A stretch of 64,000 nucleotides of DNA, taken from the NCBI RefSeq assembly GCF_031583145.1, contig NZ_CP134050.1, positions 2,431,501 through 2,495,500 on the forward strand. Direction: 5' to 3'. The notes under the pieces were generated by a model. That model was given only the letters and a program-made list of their open reading frames with translations. It was not told where the DNA came from and made no database searches. Origin of the DNA: Brevibacillus brevis. GTDB taxonomy: Bacteria > Bacillota > Bacilli > Brevibacillales > Brevibacillaceae. The number at the start of each line of letters is the position of its first letter. Within the stretch, counting starts at the first letter, position 1. Position numbers and translations under genes: made by a program. Positions 33,909 through 42,248 of this stretch are shown here, piece after piece.

Positions 33909-34510
33909 AGGCAAGTACGATGAATGCCAGCCTGAAAATGCTGCTGGACATTGCCAAAGAGATGATTATGGAGAAAGGGTGCCGCGCGACGACGTTGCAG
34001 GAGATTGCAGATCGGGGCGGGCTGACCAAAGGAGCCATTTACCATTATGTCAAGAGCAAGGATGAACTGTTTGCCTTGATTTTGGAAGAGGGGATGGAGG
34101 AGGCCAATGAAAAATTTTTCGAGTCTACGGCAACTGCCCCTATCGGACCGGAAGGAAAGCATGGACCGCTCAGCCTCTTGTCCGTGAGGCTTCGCAACAT
34201 CGCCAGCGCGGACAGTGCCGCAAGCCAAGTCTTCATTTACCTGCTCAGCCAAAAGGATAAGCCGGCCGTGGCGAAAATTCTCGGCCGTTATTACGACACA
34301 TCGATTCAGACATCAAAAAAGTGGATCGAGTATGGACAGCAAAGCGGGGCGATCCCTGCTTCCGTCAACGCGGAAAAGGCAGCCCGGATGTTCACCGTAT
34401 TCAAAAACGGCCTGCAAGTGCAGCATAGTTTGGGGCCGGAAAACGAAATCGACGATGCGGAGATTTACGCATTCATGGCCAACGTCCTCAGCGAAAAAGG
34501 AACGCACTGA
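33905..34510 (+). CDS. TetR/AcrR-family transcriptional repressor
   Basis: 201 aa. The N-terminal HTH is typical: LKMLLDIAKEMIMEKGCRATTLQEIADRGGLTKGAIYHYVKSKDELF. The rest is an all-helical ligand domain. The ATG overlaps the previous stop (ATGA), so translation is coupled. The palindromic operator at 33149-33161 in front of the two-gene operon is its probable binding site. The inducer is unknown. Confidence 0.95.
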   Translation: MKASTMNASLKMLLDIAKEMIMEKGCRATTLQEIADRGGLTKGAIYHYVKSKDELFALILEEGMEEANEKFFESTATAPIGPEGKHGPLSLLSVRLRNIASADSAASQVFIYLLSQKDKPAVAKILGRYYDTSIQTSKKWIEYGQQSGAIPASVNAEKAARMFTVFKNGLQVQHSLGPENEIDDAEIYAFMANVLSEKGTH

Positions 34511-34520
34511 CAAACACGAA

Positions 34521-34566
34521 GCCCCCTGCCGGTCCCACGTAGGACAAATGGCAAGGGGGCTTTTTG
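34521..34566. terminator. Strong hairpin terminator between convergent genes
   Basis: GCCCCCTGCC (34521-34530) pairs with GGCAAGGGGGC (34550-34560), followed by TTTTT; the stop codon of the opposing DUF817 gene is directly after it. Confidence 0.85.
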
Positions 34567-35364
34567 CTAGACAGGCGTTTGCTTGTTGGATTTCTGCCCG
34601 GCAGCCCGGCTCTTCACATGCTTCAGCTGAGCCACGATGATGAAGCTGACGATGACGAGCAGAAACCAGGAGCTGATTTTGCTGATGTGGACGATGTCCC
34701 AGCCGTCGCGTTGATTCGGATAGTACCAGGCGCCGAAAAAGGTGGCGATATTCTCGGCGATCCAAATAAAAAAGCCGATCAGAAAAAACGCGAGCGGAAG
34801 CGGCATCCAAAGGCGTTCTTCCGCTACCTGAAAGTGAACGCGCGTGCGCCAGAAGACGATAAAGATCGCCACCGTCAGTACCCAGCGTACATCCCACAGA
34901 AAGTGATGAGTGAAAAAGTTGAGGTACACCGCGGCACCCAAACATACAGCCAGCCACTGATTCGGCCATGCGGAAAGGCCGACGTCCAGGCGCCGCCACG
35001 CCTGGCAAAGGTAGCTCGCGACACTCGCATACATGAATCCGCTGTACAAGGGAACTCCGTATACCTTGCTCACGGCCGGCTCCGGGTACCCCCACGACCC
35101 CATGTGTACTTTGAACAGTTCCAAGGCGAGACCGATCAGGTGAAACACGGTGATGACCTTGAGTTCATCCTTCGTCTCCAGCCTGCTCTTGACCATGACC
35201 ACCTGAAAAAGCAGGCAGAGCAAGAGCAGCAAATCGTATCGGGCCAATCCCGGGATGCTGACAAATTTCGATACAGCGAGCGCCGCGAAAATGAAGACGG
35301 GAAAGATGCAGGACATAGCCTCCTGGTACCCGAAGTGGAGCAGGAGGCGGAACGCGCGAATCAC
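34567..35364 (-). CDS. DUF817 family membrane protein
   Basis: 265 aa, about seven membrane spans. The DUF817 family is recognised from FHLIGLALELFKVHMGSWGYPEPA, GVPLYSGFMYASVASYLCQAWRRLDV and TFFGAWYYPNQRDGWDIVHISKISSWFLLVIVSFIIV. The GTG start overlaps the stop of the upstream sulfurtransferase gene by 4 nt, so the two are translationally coupled. Function unknown. Confidence 0.88.
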   Translation of the reverse strand: MIRAFRLLLHFGYQEAMSCIFPVFIFAALAVSKFVSIPGLARYDLLLLLCLLFQVVMVKSRLETKDELKVITVFHLIGLALELFKVHMGSWGYPEPAVSKVYGVPLYSGFMYASVASYLCQAWRRLDVGLSAWPNQWLAVCLGAAVYLNFFTHHFLWDVRWVLTVAIFIVFWRTRVHFQVAEERLWMPLPLAFFLIGFFIWIAENIATFFGAWYYPNQRDGWDIVHISKISSWFLLVIVSFIIVAQLKHVKSRAAGQKSNKQTPV

Positions 35365-36206
35365 TCTTTGACCTCGCCGTCAGGAGTAGGACCGACCGCT
35401 ACGGGCAAATCGTAGGAGCTCCAGTCGCTCCAGCTGCCCGGATACAGCTTGGCATCTGTCCGTCCGGCAGCATGCAGGGCCAGCAGATTGGAGCAGGCCG
35501 TCACTCCGGAGCCGCAGTAGACGATGATGTCTTGGTCGGAGAACGGCTCCAGCCGCGATTTGAGCTGGTCCACAGGCAGCATGGTCTGGTCGGGAGCGAG
35601 GTTTTCCTTGTAAAAGAAGTGATGGGCGCCGGGAATGTGGCCGGCTTTCGGGTCGAGCGGTTCGCTTTCCCCACGGTAGCGTTCGCCTGCTCGGGAGTCC
35701 AGCAGTGCGGTTTTGGGGCCTCTCGCTTGCACGCCCTGGATGTCTACGAGCATGTCCGGACGCACCTGTGGTTTGAATGTACGGGGCTTCGGCGTAGGGA
35801 CATCCGCCGTGACCTCGTAGCCAGCCCTCTTCCAAGCTGCATAACCCCCGTCGAGCACCGCAGTCTTGTCGTGACCGAGGTAGCGCAGCAGCCACCAGAG
35901 CCGGCCTGCCATGGCCATCTCCTGATCGTCGTATGCGATGACGGTCGTATGCTCATCGATGCCCGCCTGGGAAAAGAGGGACGTCAACGCTTCCACGGAA
36001 GGAAGCGGATGGCGTCCGCCGTGCTCGGCTTTCGGGCCGGACAGATCGCGGTTCAGGTGGAAGTAGAGAGCGCCAGGTATGTGATCTTGTCCGTAATCCT
36101 CCGCACCTGCTTCCGCTGTGCTCAGTTGGAAGCGGCAGTCCACAATGACGAGCTGGTCGTCGTGTAAATGGTCGTGCAGCCATTGGGCCGTGACGAGTGG
36201 TTGCAT
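35361..36206 (-). CDS. Two-domain sulfurtransferase (rhodanese/mercaptopyruvate sulfurtransferase type)
   Basis: 281 aa with two rhodanese domains. The N-terminal one has VIVDCRFQLS and HIPGALYFHL; the C-terminal one carries the catalytic Cys in VYCGSGVTACSNLLAL and ends LYPGSWSDWSSYDLPV. The active-site loop CGSGVT is closer to mercaptopyruvate sulfurtransferases than to classical rhodanese. It transfers sulfane sulfur to a thiol or cyanide acceptor. Coupled to a DUF817 gene. Confidence 0.93.
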   Translation of the reverse strand: MQPLVTAQWLHDHLHDDQLVIVDCRFQLSTAEAGAEDYGQDHIPGALYFHLNRDLSGPKAEHGGRHPLPSVEALTSLFSQAGIDEHTTVIAYDDQEMAMAGRLWWLLRYLGHDKTAVLDGGYAAWKRAGYEVTADVPTPKPRTFKPQVRPDMLVDIQGVQARGPKTALLDSRAGERYRGESEPLDPKAGHIPGAHHFFYKENLAPDQTMLPVDQLKSRLEPFSDQDIIVYCGSGVTACSNLLALHAAGRTDAKLYPGSWSDWSSYDLPVAVGPTPDGEVKE

Positions 36207-36301
36207 AGAATCTCCCTACTTTCGCTTTTTTTCCTACATCATAGCAGAAGAGCTGTCCAATCGGGTACAATATTCTGGGGAATTCGAGGAGGGAGAACAT
36301 C

Positions 36302-36844
36302 ATGAAACGAGTCATACGCTATTTTCTGGAGGGGCTTTTGTACGTCATACCTCTCGCAGTCACCATTTATATCCTGTACACCATCTTCGTCACAGTGGAC
36401 AGCTGGCTGGGGCTGGGCATTCCAGGCGTAGGCTTTGTCCTGACCATTGTCGGAATTACCGTCGTCGGTTTCCTCGCATCGAATGTGTTGACGCGCGGGG
36501 TACTGGCGCTCGTCTCCAAAGTTTTTGAAAAAGTGCCGTTCATTAAATTGATCTATACATCCATCAAGGACTTGATCGGTGCATTCGTCGGGGAGAAGAA
36601 GAGCTTTGACAAGCCGGTGCTGGTCACCTTGTCCAAAGACGGGAGCGCCAAAGCGATCGGCTTCATCACCAAGGAGAGCCTGGAGTCGTACGGCCTGTCG
36701 GACCACGTAGCCGTGTACTTCCCGCAATCGTACAACTTTGCCGGCAATTTGCTCTTGTTCCCCAGTGAGCAGATCCAACTGCTGGACGTAGACAGCACCG
36801 AAGCCATGGCGTTCCTCGTATCCGGAGGGGTATCCGGCAAATAG
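36302..36844 (+). CDS. DUF502 family membrane protein
   Basis: 180 aa. Two N-terminal membrane spans (YFLEGLLYVIPLAVTIYILY; VGFVLTIVGITVVGFLASNVL) and the family segment PFIKLIYTSIKDLIGAF, then a cytoplasmic beta-rich part ending VSGGVSGK. GAGGAGGG lies upstream of the ATG. Function unknown. A strong terminator follows. Confidence 0.92.
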   Translation: MKRVIRYFLEGLLYVIPLAVTIYILYTIFVTVDSWLGLGIPGVGFVLTIVGITVVGFLASNVLTRGVLALVSKVFEKVPFIKLIYTSIKDLIGAFVGEKKSFDKPVLVTLSKDGSAKAIGFITKESLESYGLSDHVAVYFPQSYNFAGNLLLFPSEQIQLLDVDSTEAMAFLVSGGVSGK

Positions 36845-36869
36845 AGAGAGGGAAGTCCGACCAGAAAGA

Positions 36870-36918
36870 AAAAGGGGTGTCTGCGCAGGTTTTTCTTTCC
36901 TTTGCAGACATCCCTTTT
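36870..36918. terminator. Strong hairpin terminator after the DUF502 gene
   Basis: AAAAGGGGTGTCTGC (36870-36884) pairs with GCAGACATCCCTTTT (36904-36918); A/T-rich arms on both sides allow use from either direction. Confidence 0.85.
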
Positions 36919-36950
36919 GGCTTGTACAGATAGGAATATGGATTTCGAAA

Positions 36951-37196
36951 TCAGCTGCTGAAAAAAAAGCTGCGGCTGCTTCGTTTTCTGCCGTAATGTC
37001 GGTGCCCGTACGACTTGTGACCACCGATCATAAACGGTCCCTGGCGCTTGTAATCGCTGCTGCTGTAATGGCGGTGCCGATGTCCGCCCATTTTCCAAAG
37101 CCACTTTGCCCCTGATTTGAGCAGGGCGACAATGACAACGGCGGCAATGATGAACAGCACGAGCCCGATACCCAAAATCGCAAGGATGATTGTCAT
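36951..37196 (-). CDS. Small single-span membrane protein with basic His/Arg-rich tail, 81 aa
   Basis: From ATG 37196 (AAGGAG 9 nt upstream) the product begins MTIILAILGIGLVLFIIAAVVIVALLK, one membrane span, then a Gly/His/Tyr/Arg-rich tail (GGHRHRHYSS, SYGHRHYGRKRSSRSFFFSS). Two other ATGs upstream are too close to the ribosome site. Unrecognised. The repeated His-Arg-His motifs could bind metal or acidic polymers, but this is speculation. Next gene upstream is on the same strand. Confidence 0.75.
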   Translation of the reverse strand: MTIILAILGIGLVLFIIAAVVIVALLKSGAKWLWKMGGHRHRHYSSSDYKRQGPFMIGGHKSYGHRHYGRKRSSRSFFFSS

Positions 37197-37263
37197 CCGC
37201 ATCTTCTCCTTGAAGTTCGACCTGCTAGGTAATACGGATGTGCCCAAATCAGGTTTCAGACGA

Positions 37264-37707
37264 TCAGCTTTCGGCGTTGAGATATTGTTCGTAGCGGGTG
37301 TAGTCGATCTGCTTGTCCTTTAAGTGGGCGATCAGCCATTTATGGTCACGTTTGGGGGTAGCTACGATGTAGCCCTTGACGATCAGGTCGGTCGTGATGA
37401 CGCTTGCTTTTTCCTCCAGGGCGATCTGTCCGATTTTGGCTGCAATCGACCTTCTCGCCACATCGCGGAATAGCTGGGGGACGGGATCGACCAGTTCGTT
37501 CAGCAGAGCAAGGCCTTCCTCTGTCCAAAGCGAGCGAGTCTGATCGATGTAGTAATCCTGCCAATCCAGATCCGATTTCCCGTCGCTCTTCGGCATCGAC
37601 TTCAAAAACTTGCGAAACATGAAGTATCCGCCGATTCCCATCAGGCCGACCAGGACGATAGACCAACCCATGATGAACAGGGAAAAACCTGTGGACATTT
37701 GTGACAT
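37264..37707 (-). CDS. DUF2621 (YneK-like) membrane-anchored protein
   Basis: 147 aa from ATG 37707, preceded by GAGGTG 7 nt upstream. One N-terminal membrane span (FSLFIMGWSIVLVGLMGIGGYFMF), then a soluble part with LDWQDYYIDQTRSLWTEEGLALLNELVDPVPQLFRDVARRSIAAKIG. This matches my recollection of the DUF2621/YneK family of Bacillales. Function unknown. Confidence 0.75.
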   Translation of the reverse strand: MSQMSTGFSLFIMGWSIVLVGLMGIGGYFMFRKFLKSMPKSDGKSDLDWQDYYIDQTRSLWTEEGLALLNELVDPVPQLFRDVARRSIAAKIGQIALEEKASVITTDLIVKGYIVATPKRDHKWLIAHLKDKQIDYTRYEQYLNAES

Positions 37708-37885
37708 AAAACTGCACCTCGTTACTATTACTTTGTCATCCAAAATGTTTCGTAACCAAAGTGTACCTTATTTTGGCTGCGGCAACAAACTTTTTGTGCG
37801 AGCGCCCATCCTGCGGGTTTGCTCTTCCCAAGTACACATACAATTTAGTATGATTAGAATTAATCTTTCTAGGGAGTTGACGCTC

Positions 37886-38260
37886 ATGTTCAAGCTAGGA
37901 CAACGCGTCGTCATTGTTGCCGACTCCTTTGAGCAAGGCTTGCCCATGGGCGAATACGGTTACTTGATTGCACGCGACCGCAACCCAGACAGCGCCTTTG
38001 CATGGGTGATACGCATACCCAAATTAGATAAGCAATTTCCCGTTGTTGAAGAGGATATCGCTCTGGAGTCGCAGCTGCTCGAAGAAGAAGCGGAGCGCGT
38101 ATCGCGCGAGGCTCTGCTCGACTTCGCTCTGGCTACGCGCAACGAAGCGCTTTTCCGCCAACTGGTAGGCTTGCAGGATGCGGAAGAGGCAAATGACGAA
38201 CCAGTAAAGGAATCCGTAGAGGATTTTATCCGTAAAGTAAATATGAAAGCGTGGATTTAA
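37886..38260 (+). CDS. Hypothetical protein, 124 aa
   Basis: Not recognised. From ATG 37886 (AGGGAG 9 nt upstream) the product begins MFKLGQRVVIVADSFEQGLPMGEYGYLIARDRNPDSAF, a small beta-barrel-like N-terminus, then a long acidic helix (EEDIALESQLLEEEAERVSREALLDFALATRNEALFRQL). The open frame continues upstream but lacks a start with a ribosome site. Its 3' neighbour is a 238-nt gap with strong RNA structure. Confidence 0.75.
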   Translation: MFKLGQRVVIVADSFEQGLPMGEYGYLIARDRNPDSAFAWVIRIPKLDKQFPVVEEDIALESQLLEEEAERVSREALLDFALATRNEALFRQLVGLQDAEEANDEPVKESVEDFIRKVNMKAWI

Positions 38261-38299
38261 GGCACAAGACACGTAACGGTTTTTCTTGCAAAAGACAGG

Positions 38300-38475
38300 A
38301 CGATCCCATTCGCTCTGTGAAAGAGTCGAGAAAATCGAGAGTCCATTTGGAAGAGAACAAACGAAACGTGAGCCCTATGAACCCCGGCTCCGCCCAAAAA
38401 GCTTGGGGCTGCCGGGGCCATTGGGAAGATCGTTCTTTTGCCGGGACAAGCCGGTCCCATGAGACTAATTGTGAA
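38300..38475 (+). ncRNA. Structured leader or small RNA candidate
   Basis: This non-coding gap between the 124-aa gene and the TPR gene can fold strongly. ACGATCCCA (from about 38300) can pair with TGGGAAGATCGT (about 38423-38434) with two bulged A, enclosing an inner hairpin CCCCGGC/GCCGGGG with a further GCCCAA/TTGGGGC arm. After TTCTTTT comes a second hairpin GGGAC/GTCCC. I cannot name the family; a 6S-like RNA or a cis leader of the TPR gene are possibilities. No ORF with a good ribosome site lies in it. Confidence 0.4.
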
Positions 38476-38498
38476 GGAAATGAAAGAGAGGCTGTTAC

Positions 38499-39458
38499 AT
38501 GTCTGAATTTGTGACGTTTACCAATGAGTTTGGTCATTCCATCGATATGTCGCGGGAGGATTACCAGAAAAAAATCATTCCGCACAACCTGGACCTTTAC
38601 TGGGATCAAAAGGAAAAGCTGCGTGATTTCGCGATGGAATTGGTGAAGGAGCAATTTCACGAGCAGGCAGCCGTCGCAGCAGACAGGCTCCTTGAACTGT
38701 ACGGTCCGATTGAGTCAGCGCTCATTTTTCGGGCCGTCGTGCACATGCAAGCGAGAGAGTTCGATCGCGCCAAAGCCATTTTGACCGATTGTCTGGAGCG
38801 TTTCCCATCGTCGGGCACAGCCTGTACGAATCTGGCCAAAGTCTACGCCTTTGAGGGAGACGAGGCAAAGGCGTTCGAGACGTTGAATACCGGGCTGCAC
38901 AAAGATCCGAATCAGGAAAACGGCCTAAATATGTACGTGGAGAGCTTTCTGTCTGGCGGCAGGAAGGAAGAACTGAAAGAGCGGCTGAAAGCGCTCGCAG
39001 GGCTGGAAGGAGCATGGCGCCCGCAACTGCATTTGGCGCGCGTCGCGTTGACGGAAGAAAATCTGCTAAAGGCCATGCACTGGTACGACCAGGCAATCGA
39101 AGGGGCAAAGGATCGCTTCGAGGTCGTCATGACGGTGACGGGAGAGCTCGGACAAGCGGGCTACGTGTACCAGTTGATTCAAATATGCGAGAAGTACTGG
39201 TCGCCCGATTTTCCTTTTCCCTATGCCGGCTTCAATTACGCCAACGCACTGATCGCCACGGACCAAAAAGAGAAAGCCATCGCGATCCTGCGAACCATGC
39301 AGGAGCATTTGCCTGACAACTACAAGCCGATGGTCGATCATTTCCTTCTGAGAGTGCCGGGCGCGCAGGAAGTGGAAGCGGCAGCCGCTCAAAAAGTGGC
39401 CGACAGCCAAACCGCAGATTCGGCTCACAAGAAGAGCTGGTGGAAGTTCTGGAAGTAG
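38499..39458 (+). CDS. Tetratricopeptide-repeat protein, 319 aa
   Basis: No signal peptide. Helical repeats fit TPR: QAAVAADRLLELYGPIESALIFRAVVHMQAREFDRAKAILTDCLERFP, SGTACTNLAKVYAFEGDEAKAFETLNTGLHKDP, then RPQLHLARVALTEENLLKAMHWYDQAIEGA. The first 45 residues form a separate N-terminal part and the last 20 (HKKSWWKFWK) are basic and Trp-rich, possibly membrane-associated. GAAAGAGAGG precedes the ATG. Partners unknown. A terminator follows. Confidence 0.85.
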   Translation: MSEFVTFTNEFGHSIDMSREDYQKKIIPHNLDLYWDQKEKLRDFAMELVKEQFHEQAAVAADRLLELYGPIESALIFRAVVHMQAREFDRAKAILTDCLERFPSSGTACTNLAKVYAFEGDEAKAFETLNTGLHKDPNQENGLNMYVESFLSGGRKEELKERLKALAGLEGAWRPQLHLARVALTEENLLKAMHWYDQAIEGAKDRFEVVMTVTGELGQAGYVYQLIQICEKYWSPDFPFPYAGFNYANALIATDQKEKAIAILRTMQEHLPDNYKPMVDHFLLRVPGAQEVEAAAAQKVADSQTADSAHKKSWWKFWK

Positions 39459-39467
39459 CGAGCAAAA

Positions 39468-39503
39468 GCAAAAGCGCCCGAACCGGTGAGTCGGGCGTTT
39501 TTG
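39468..39503. terminator. Terminator between TPR gene and SsuC-like gene
   Basis: CGCCCGA (39475-39481) pairs with TCGGGCG (39491-39497), followed by TTTTT and preceded by an A-rich arm, so it serves both convergent genes. Confidence 0.85.
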
Positions 39504-39517
39504 CGTTGTGTTGCCAT

Positions 39518-40324
39518 CTATTTGAACTGGCTGGTGAGCCGCCGCTCCAGGAACGCGACGCCTTGGTACATCAACGTGGCGACGACGGCGATAATGGCGA
39601 GGCTCATCATGACCAGGGTAAAATTAAAGACCTGAAATCCGTAGATGATCAAGTAGCCCAATCCCTGCTGCGAGACGAGGAACTCTCCGACGATGACGCC
39701 GACCCAGGAAAGGCCGACATTTACTTTCAGCGTGGCGAGGAGAGTCGGGATGGTGGAAGGCAGGATGACCATCGAAAAGGTTTGTCGCTTGTTTCCCCCA
39801 AGTGTCTGCACGACTTTGATGTAGTTGGGGTTGACTTCCTTGAAGCTGGTGTAGATGTTGATCGTGGTGATGATCACCGAGATGGCGCAGCCCATCGCGA
39901 TGACGGAAAACAGTCCCGGGCCGAAGCTGACGATGAACACCGGTCCGAGCGCGACCTTCGGCATGCTGTTGGCGATGACGAGGTACGGCTCCAGGACGCG
40001 GGAGAGAAATGGAGACCACCAGATGATCGCAGCGATCACGGCCCCGAGCAGCGTGCCGAGGAGGAAGCCCACGACCGTCTCCCACACCGTCATGCCGACG
40101 TGGGGCAGGAGGGTGCCATCCAGCAGGACCGTCCAGAATTGGGCCCATACCTTGGAAGGATAGCTGAAAATCAGCGGATTGATCGCATTCGTCCGCGCGA
40201 GCAGCTCCCATAATCCGAGAAACGCGAGAAACAGGATGCACTGCGTCGACAACACCCAGTTGCGGGTCTTTGCTTCCCGCCGAAGATAACGGCGATGGAC
40301 GGCTTCAACTTCCTTTTGCTGCAT
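39518..40324 (-). CDS. ABC transporter permease (SsuC/TauC/ThiX type)
   Basis: 268 aa, about six membrane spans. MTVWETVVGFLLGTLLGAVIAAIIWWSPFLSRVLEPYL and EAA-type coupling segment VNPNYIKVVQTLGGNKRQTFSMVILPSTIPTLLATLKVNVGLSWVGVIVGEFL are typical of nitrate/sulfonate/taurine-type permeases. ATG 40324 has GGAGGTGG upstream and overlaps the ATPase gene by 20 nt, so the frames are coupled. Last gene of a three-gene importer. Confidence 0.9.
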   Translation of the reverse strand: MQQKEVEAVHRRYLRREAKTRNWVLSTQCILFLAFLGLWELLARTNAINPLIFSYPSKVWAQFWTVLLDGTLLPHVGMTVWETVVGFLLGTLLGAVIAAIIWWSPFLSRVLEPYLVIANSMPKVALGPVFIVSFGPGLFSVIAMGCAISVIITTINIYTSFKEVNPNYIKVVQTLGGNKRQTFSMVILPSTIPTLLATLKVNVGLSWVGVIVGEFLVSQQGLGYLIIYGFQVFNFTLVMMSLAIIAVVATLMYQGVAFLERRLTSQFK

Positions 40325-41108
40325 CGGAAACCACCTCCATCTCTTTCCAGACGCGGTGGAACAGGTCCTGGAACCCCGCCTCATTTCGGGCAGCGAACGG
40401 AATGGCGTCCCGAATGTGGGGAGGAATCGTGACTTCACTGTTGATCTGGCCTGGATTGCGTGACAAAATATAGACTCGATCTCCCATCGCGATCGATTCG
40501 GAGAGGTCGTGCGTGACGAGAACAGCCGTCTTTTTGTGGCGGCGCAGCGTGGTGAAGATCAAGTCTTCCAGCTTGAGCTTGGTTTGATAGTCGAGGGCCG
40601 AAAAAGGTTCATCCAGAAGCAGGACATCCGGCTGGCAGGCAAGCGTCCGCACGAGTGCCACTCGCTGGCGCATTCCACCGGAGAGCTGCGTGGGCGAGGA
40701 CTTGCGCACGTCGACGAGCTCCATTTCATCGAGGAGATGAAGGGCGTACTCTTCCGTCTCTTTGGTACGGATTCCTTGGATGTCCAGCCCGAGGAAGACA
40801 TTGTCTTCAATGGTCCGCCAGTTGAACAGATAATCTTGTTGAAGCATGTAGCCGACCTGGCGTGACGTGCCGGCGACAGGGTGTCCGTCGAGCAGCACCT
40901 TGCCTGCCGTCGGTTGCTCCAATCCGGCCATCAGCGAGAGCAGAGTCGTCTTGCCGCAGCCGCTGGGACCTACCAAACAGATGAACTCGCCTTCCCCCAC
41001 GCGCAGGTTGATATCCCTGACCGCCATGAATGCCCGGGTCGCGGATAGGTAAAGATGGGTCACGTGGCAAAGTTCAAGTTTGGCCGGCGTAGAAGGAATC
41101 TGGTTCAT
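40305..41108 (-). CDS. ABC transporter ATP-binding protein (SsuB/TauB/ThiZ type)
   Basis: 267 aa. Walker A GPSGCGKTT, signature LSGGMRQR, Walker B VLLLDEPFSALD and H-loop VLVTHDLSESIAMGDRVYILSRNPG are intact; the last motif is typical of the nitrate/sulfonate/taurine group. It precedes the permease and follows the binding-protein gene by 6 nt. Confidence 0.92.
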   Translation of the reverse strand: MNQIPSTPAKLELCHVTHLYLSATRAFMAVRDINLRVGEGEFICLVGPSGCGKTTLLSLMAGLEQPTAGKVLLDGHPVAGTSRQVGYMLQQDYLFNWRTIEDNVFLGLDIQGIRTKETEEYALHLLDEMELVDVRKSSPTQLSGGMRQRVALVRTLACQPDVLLLDEPFSALDYQTKLKLEDLIFTTLRRHKKTAVLVTHDLSESIAMGDRVYILSRNPGQINSEVTIPPHIRDAIPFAARNEAGFQDLFHRVWKEMEVVSDAAKGS

Positions 41109-41114
41109 TGTCGT

Positions 41115-42107
41115 CTACTTCCCTTCTTTAGCAGCTTTGGCGAAGGTGGTATTGACCAATTTGGCGTAATCGGCGGGCTGCTTCAGCTCTCCCGCACTGT
41201 TCATGATGTCCTGCAGCTGGTTCCACTCGGCTTCATCCAGGATCGGATCCGTGGCGTAAGAGCCTTGCTCCAGGTATCGCTTCACTGCGCTCTCCAGAAT
41301 ATCAGGCTGAATTTGTTCGAAGTATTTGCCGATGACCGCAGCCGTTTCCTTGGGGGTGTGGCTGGCAACCCATTGTTGCCCTTTGTAGACGGCATTGGTA
41401 AACTTTTGGATAGCGGTGGAATGGCTGTCCATATAGCTTTGCTTGGTCATGAATACCGTATAGGGGACGGTGCCGCTCTCCTTCCCGAACGAAGCGACGA
41501 CGTGGCCGATCCCTTCCTGTTCGAAGCGGGATGCTTCCGGCTCGAACAATTGTACATATTCACCGGTTCCGGATGCGAAGGAAGCGGCGATGTTTTTGAA
41601 TTCGATGTTCTGGATCAGGGTGAGGTCGCTGCCCGGGTTGATGTTGTGCTTTTTGAGCACGTATTCGCCCACCATTTGCGGCATGCCGCCCTTGCGCTGC
41701 CCGAGGAAGACTTTGCCTTTCAACTGATCGAAGGAGAATGCGTCCACTTTGTTGCGAGCTACGAGAAAAGTGCCGTCGGTCTGCGTCAGCTGGGCAAAGT
41801 TGACGACAGGATCGGCTGCGCCTTGCTGCGAGACGTAGATGCTGGTTTCGGATCCGACCAACGCGACTTCGATGCCGCCGGACAAAAGCGCGGACATCAC
41901 CTTGTCGCCGCCGGGAATGGTAGAAAGCTCGACGTCCAGCCCTTCGTCCTTGAAGAACCCTTTTTCCAGGGCGACGTATTGCGGCGCGTAGAACAGGGAG
42001 CGCGTCACTTCACCGATGCGGATTTTTTCCGGAGCGCTCGAGCACCCGGCCAGAATGGCCATGATGGCAAGCCCTGCGGCAAGACCCGCGGATATGAGCC
42101 GTTTCAT
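41115..42107 (-). CDS. ABC transporter substrate-binding lipoprotein (SsuA/THI5-like)
   Basis: 330 aa. Lipoprotein signal with lipobox LAGC (Cys22). The mature part begins KIRIGEVTRSLFYAPQYVALEKGFFKDEGLDVELSTIPGGDKVMSALLSGGIEVALVGSETS, the classic SsuA/THI5-like opening. The ligand could be an alkanesulfonate, taurine or a thiamine-pyrimidine precursor. No TPP riboswitch or S-box was seen in the 140 nt upstream, so a thiamine role is not favoured. First gene of the operon. Confidence 0.9.
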   Translation of the reverse strand: MKRLISAGLAAGLAIMAILAGCSSAPEKIRIGEVTRSLFYAPQYVALEKGFFKDEGLDVELSTIPGGDKVMSALLSGGIEVALVGSETSIYVSQQGAADPVVNFAQLTQTDGTFLVARNKVDAFSFDQLKGKVFLGQRKGGMPQMVGEYVLKKHNINPGSDLTLIQNIEFKNIAASFASGTGEYVQLFEPEASRFEQEGIGHVVASFGKESGTVPYTVFMTKQSYMDSHSTAIQKFTNAVYKGQQWVASHTPKETAAVIGKYFEQIQPDILESAVKRYLEQGSYATDPILDEAEWNQLQDIMNSAGELKQPADYAKLVNTTFAKAAKEGK

Positions 42108-42248
42108 TATCAGGAGTCCCTCCTTGCTAGGCTGTAGTTTTGATGTAGCGTATGCGCCCAGAGAAAAAAGGGTGAATGCCTAGAGAGCCGGACAGGCACG
42201 CTACGCCGGGGAGAGGGTACACAACCATAAAGGAGATGCGCACAAGTC

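Noticed and set aside
42108-42248. Possible TPP riboswitch upstream of the SsuA/THI5-like gene
   Set aside because: No CTGAGA/ACCTGA-type TPP core is visible in the 140-nt region.
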